In this document: positions 8,287-10,664 of the stretch, piece by piece
Layout of the letters: every line of letters begins with the position of its first letter
Numbering within the stretch: position 1 is the first letter of the stretch
Origin: Bacteroidetes bacterium CG2_30_32_10
Lineage (GTDB): Bacteria; Bacteroidota; Bacteroidia; Bacteroidales; CG2-30-32-10
Reading direction: 5' to 3'
Length of the DNA: 10,664 nucleotides
Assembly: GCA_001872995.1 (NCBI GenBank)
Contig: MNXO01000134.1
Span: forward strand, 1-10,664
Made by a program: the position numbers and the translations under genes
Notes under the pieces: model-generated
Told to the model about the DNA's origin: nothing
The model's input: only the letters and a program-made list of their open reading frames with translations
Database searches by the model: none

Positions 8287-10062
8287 TTAATTATTCAAAT
8301 CAAAAAGCTTATCAATATTGGCTTTGTATTTTTTATTGATAATATTTCTTTTTAATTTTAAGGTAGGAGTTAGTTCTCCACTTTCTTGCGACCATTCTCC
8401 TGCAAGTAATTCATGCTTTTTTATTTGTTCATAAGAACCCAAAAAGTGATTGTATTTTTTTACTTCTTTTAAAAAACGATTTTTAATACGAGGCAAATTA
8501 ATCATTTCTTCATTGGTAGTGTATTCAATTTCTTTATGCTCACACCAAGCCCGCAAATGATTAAAATCTGGCACTATTAATGCTGCTGCATATTTCTGGT
8601 TTTCGCCCAACACAATCATATTGTCAATAAAAGAAGATTCTTTAAATTTATCTTCTATTAGTTGAGGGGCAATATATTTACCAAAAGAGGTTTTAAAGAG
8701 TTCTTTCTTTCTCCCAGTAATTCGGAGTGGTCCTTCTTTTTCAAACACTCCTGTATCGCCTGTATGAAACCAACCTTGTTCATCAATTATTTGTTTTGTT
8801 TGTTCAGGGTCTTTATAATAACCCAACATTATATTGGGTCCTTTACAGAGTATTTCTCCATCATTAGCAATTTTAACTTCAACTCCTCTTAACACTGTTC
8901 CAACACAGCCAATTTTAATTCCATGAGGTTCAAAATTGCCAACGGTTATAACAGGAGAGGTTTCCGTTAACCCATAACCTTCAACAACTTGAATGCCTGC
9001 AGCCCATAAAATTTTCGCTAACTTTGGTTGTAAGGATGCGCCTCCCGAAACAATTATTTTAATATTGCTACCAAAAGCTGCTTTCCATTTGCTAAATACC
9101 AATTTGCGAGCAATTTTTAATTTTATTTTATAATAAAATGTATTTGAACCGTCAATTCTATAATGCTTACCAATACTTACTGCCCAAAAAAAGATATATT
9201 TTTTTATTCCTTTTAATTTTCTTCCAGTGGCAATAATTTTGTCATAAAATTTTTCAAGCACTCTTGGCACTGCACACATAATATCGGGCTGTACTTCTTT
9301 CATATTATCTGCAATCGTGGCTAAACTTTGAACATAATAAATGGAGAATCCTAAATATTGGTACATGTAGTTTAACATTCTTTCGTAAACGTGGCAAAGT
9401 GGAAGAAAGCTTAGTGCTTTTGCTTCTGAACCAAAGTAAGGGATATTAGATACGCCCCAAAAATTGCTAATAATATTGCGATGAGAGAGCATAACACCCT
9501 TGGGAATTCCAGTGGTGCCTGATGTGTATATAATCGTAGCTAAATCCTCTGTTTTTATTCCGTTTTTTATTTCCTCTAACAGAGAAGGATTTTTGTTTTC
9601 TGAGCCAAGTGCAATTAGTTCGTTTAAATGCTCAATTCCATGAAGGTTTTTAAACGTATAGATTGATTTAAGCGAAGGAATATTGGGTAGTATGTGTTTT
9701 ATTTTTCTATAAAGTTCTTCACCTGCAACAAAAAGATACTTAATTTCTGCGTGGTTGAGGATGTATTCATAATCAGATTCGCTAACCGTAGGGTATATCG
9801 GCACATGAATGGCACCCACTTGCATAATTGCCATATCTAAAAAGTTCCATTCCGGCCGATTGTAGGTGATGGTGGCAATTTTGTCATCTTTATTAACACC
9901 TAACTTTAGAAAACCATAGCTAATATTGTTTACAATATCTATATATTCTTGTGCTGAATACTTTTTCCAACCACCATTGTCTTTTTCGGCAAGTGCATCG
10001 GTTTTCCATGCATATTTTTCTAAATAATGTGGTAATAAATCAAATAAACGTAGAATTTCCAT
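8287..10062 (-). CDS. fadD: Long-chain fatty-acid--CoA ligase (AMP-forming)
   Basis: Activates long-chain fatty acids to acyl-CoA through an acyl-AMP intermediate, feeding beta-oxidation or lipid remodelling at the inner membrane. The 591 residues match bacterial members of the ACSL/FadD15-like branch (about 590-600). ANL-superfamily motifs appear in order: the P-loop IIYTSGTTGIPKG (177-189), LPLCHVYERM (220-229), VSGGASLQPKL (338-348), EGYGLTETSP (361-370), GWFHTGDTG (430-438, D436), the hinge ITGRKKELFKTSFGKYIAP (448-466) and the C-terminal catalytic lysine K569 in TPTLKLKRN. The start at 10062 sits 21 bases downstream of a consensus Bacteroidota promoter, which supports it. It is monocistronic in this window and converges on mreD. 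The exact chain-length preference cannot be read from the sequence. The symbol fadD denotes the family rather than proven orthology to E. coli FadD. Confidence 0.93.
   Translation of the reverse strand: MEILRLFDLLPHYLEKYAWKTDALAEKDNGGWKKYSAQEYIDIVNNISYGFLKLGVNKDDKIATITYNRPEWNFLDMAIMQVGAIHVPIYPTVSESDYEYILNHAEIKYLFVAGEELYRKIKHILPNIPSLKSIYTFKNLHGIEHLNELIALGSENKNPSLLEEIKNGIKTEDLATIIYTSGTTGIPKGVMLSHRNIISNFWGVSNIPYFGSEAKALSFLPLCHVYERMLNYMYQYLGFSIYYVQSLATIADNMKEVQPDIMCAVPRVLEKFYDKIIATGRKLKGIKKYIFFWAVSIGKHYRIDGSNTFYYKIKLKIARKLVFSKWKAAFGSNIKIIVSGGASLQPKLAKILWAAGIQVVEGYGLTETSPVITVGNFEPHGIKIGCVGTVLRGVEVKIANDGEILCKGPNIMLGYYKDPEQTKQIIDEQGWFHTGDTGVFEKEGPLRITGRKKELFKTSFGKYIAPQLIEDKFKESSFIDNMIVLGENQKYAAALIVPDFNHLRAWCEHKEIEYTTNEEMINLPRIKNRFLKEVKKYNHFLGSYEQIKKHELLAGEWSQESGELTPTLKLKRNIINKKYKANIDKLFDLNN
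8304..8334. terminator. Possible weak bidirectional terminator between mreD and the acyl-CoA synthetase
   Basis: AAAGC (8304-8308) and GCTTT (8321-8325) can form a 5-bp stem with a 12-base loop. On the plus strand T6 (8329-8334) follows shortly after, and on the minus strand the stem continues into a short T-run. It would lie inside the 3' end of the minus-strand gene, which is forced by the 8-base convergent gap. The stem is short and AT-rich, so this is only a candidate. Confidence 0.22.
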
Positions 10063-10083
10063 GTTGTAATATATTTAAACTAT

Positions 10084-10114
10084 CAAACCTACATAAATTT
10101 ATTAATGAAGCAAA
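10084..10114 (-). promoter_or_regulatory. fadD: Consensus Bacteroidota promoter of the acyl-CoA synthetase gene
   Basis: Read on the minus strand: TTTG (10114-10111), a 19-base spacer (10110-10092), then TAGGTTTG (10091-10084). This is an exact match to the primary-sigma consensus of Bacteroidota, TTTG-N19/20-TAnnTTTG. The predicted transcription start is near 10077, giving a leader of about 15 bases before the ATG at 10062, with no Shine-Dalgarno. It is the strongest promoter match I found in the window. Confidence 0.75.
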
Positions 10115-10261
10115 AAAAATAATTCCTAAATTCAAGTAATTGATGCAAATTAATCGAGGGAAATAGCTTAAAACCGTCCACAAGAAATATAAAATACTAT
10201 ATTTAGGCTGGTTGTGTAAATGCAGTTATACTAACAATTGGCATCTATTGCACGTTCATAA

Positions 10262-10293
10262 TAGTTCAATTTTGACTTCGTCTTATTGAACTA
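10262..10293. repeat. 9-bp perfect inverted repeat with nested inner stem
   Basis: TAGTTCAAT (10262-10270) and ATTGAACTA (10285-10293) are exact reverse complements around a 14-base loop. Inside the loop GAC (10274-10276) and GTC (10280-10282) can pair again around TTC, giving a two-stage hairpin. No T-run follows on either strand, so it is not a standard terminator. It may be a dyad binding site or part of a structured RNA. Confidence 0.6.
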
Positions 10294-10525
10294 GATTCTT
10301 GGAGCATCGGCATTAATCCAGACTTGATTGAATAATTTACTTTCTGTTTAAAAAATAGTATTGGAATTAGATTTATAAACGAAGTGAAATAAATCACCTT
10401 CTTAATTAGGGTCTGCTTAATTAATATAAAACCTTTGATAATAAAGTAAAAAATGATACTTTCACAGCAAATCAGTGCAAAGGAAAGCGATTAATTTTAG
10501 AAAAACCCTTGCACATAGAATAAGT

Positions 10526-10560
10526 CTAATTTAATTATCAAATTAGCATCTTATTTTTTT
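10526..10560 (+). terminator. Possible AT-rich terminator-like hairpin with T-run
   Basis: CTAATTT (10526-10532) and AAATTAG (10540-10546) form a perfect 7-bp stem with a 7-base loop, followed after 7 bases by a T-rich run ending in T7 (10554-10560). The stem has only one G-C pair and the T-run is not directly adjacent, so termination efficiency is doubtful. If real, it would end an unannotated plus-strand transcript, because no gene lies immediately upstream on this strand. Confidence 0.25.
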
Positions 10561-10588
10561 CGTCAACAAATTATTACTTCGACCCGTG

Positions 10589-10623
10589 CGTAAGCCCGAA
10601 CGACAAGCAAGCAGGCTCTTGCG
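10589..10623. repeat. GC-rich imperfect hairpin near the window edge
   Basis: CGTAAG (10589-10594) can pair with CTTGCG (10618-10623) with one G-U pair, and the adjacent CC/GG (10595-10596 with 10614-10615) can add an inner stem past a small bulge. The surrounding 52 bases (10580-10631) contain 32 G or C by my count, about 62 percent, against about one third in the rest of the window. The family of this element is not recognised. Confidence 0.4.
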
Positions 10624-10664
10624 TGAATGCCAATTTTTTAGAATTTGTACAATTGTAGTCCTGC

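Larger units (their letters stand above)
10115..10664. other. Intergenic tract without a supportable gene
   Basis: About 550 bases upstream of the acyl-CoA synthetase promoter up to the window edge. All six frames are broken by stops and I find no open frame with coding character, no tRNA and no recognisable tmRNA, RNase P or riboswitch core. The tract is AT-rich except for the patch around 10580-10631. It contains several inverted repeats: 10262-10293, 10381-10401 (GAAGTGA/TCAcCTTC with one bulged base), 10526-10546 and 10589-10623. It could be a plain long intergenic region, the remains of a decayed gene, or the site of an untranslated RNA. Confidence 0.6.

Noticed and set aside
8662..8892. 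Plus-strand open frame of 76 codons opposite the acyl-CoA synthetase.
   Set aside because: It lies antisense to conserved motifs of the ligase and has no independent evidence of coding.
8278..10062. Near-identical 12-mers in inverted orientation at both ends of the acyl-CoA synthetase gene (ATGGAAATTTTA at 8278 on plus, ATGGAAATTCTA at 10062 on minus), as if flanking an inserted element.
   Set aside because: One is the gene's own start codon region and the match stops after 11 of 12 bases. No target duplication is seen, and AT-rich DNA gives such matches easily.
10262..10293. Considered as an integron attC-like recombination site because of the dyad and the nearby GTTATAC/GTATAAC palindrome at 10224.
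   Set aside because: No sequences fitting the RYYYAAC/GTTRRRY core sites flank it at the right places, and no integrase is present.
10234..10347. A minus-strand reading of 38 codons with one internal TAG (at 10293-10291) that reads somewhat protein-like (QVWINADAPRI, then NYYERAIDANC and a stop), a possible gene remnant.
   Set aside because: It is too short, has no start codon, is interrupted, and the stop falls in the inverted repeat. I recognise no family, so it cannot be told apart from chance.

Overview
The window comes from a Bacteroidota genome, most likely of the Flavobacteriia/Sphingobacteriia/Chitinophagia type. It is AT-rich (I estimate about one third GC) and its starts have no Shine-Dalgarno sequence. 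One promoter is a clean match to the Bacteroidota consensus (TTTG, 19 bases, TAGGTTTG). The gene content also fits: a secreted lamin-tail-domain protein with an FlgD/CHU-type C-terminal Ig domain, and purH directly upstream of mreBCD, an arrangement I recall as common in this phylum. All genes look like chromosomal housekeeping genes. I see no transposase, phage gene, CRISPR array, tRNA or rRNA.

Left part, minus strand (1-3256): a secreted 870-residue protein built from two Ig-like plus lamin-tail modules. It is followed 28 bases downstream by a 4'-phosphopantetheinyl transferase of the Sfp superfamily, which is cut by the left edge of the window. The two are probably co-transcribed. The 74-base gap at 3257-3330 separates them from a plus-strand operon and carries back-to-back candidate -7 elements inside an imperfect palindrome.

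Middle part, plus strand (3331-8278): asd, purH, mreB, mreC and mreD are packed as one operon. asd/purH overlap by 1 base (TAATG), purH/mreB are 21 bases apart, mreB/mreC 40 bases apart, and mreC/mreD overlap by 8 bases. Asd makes aspartate semialdehyde, the precursor of diaminopimelate for peptidoglycan and of Thr/Met/Lys. PurH finishes purine (IMP) synthesis. MreBCD is the scaffold of the lateral-wall (elongasome) machinery. The usual following genes mrdA (PBP2) and rodA are not here.

Right part: a long-chain acyl-CoA synthetase (8287-10062, minus strand) converges on mreD with only 8 bases between the stop codons. Its promoter is the best regulatory match in the window. Beyond it, about 570 bases (10092-10664) hold no convincing gene but several hairpins, including a 9-bp perfect inverted repeat, an AT-rich hairpin followed by a T-run, and a markedly GC-rich structured patch near the window edge. 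This tract is the only part that known gene families do not explain. I do not claim a new system: the coding part is ordinary, and the right-hand intergenic tract is the only place with unexplained structure.
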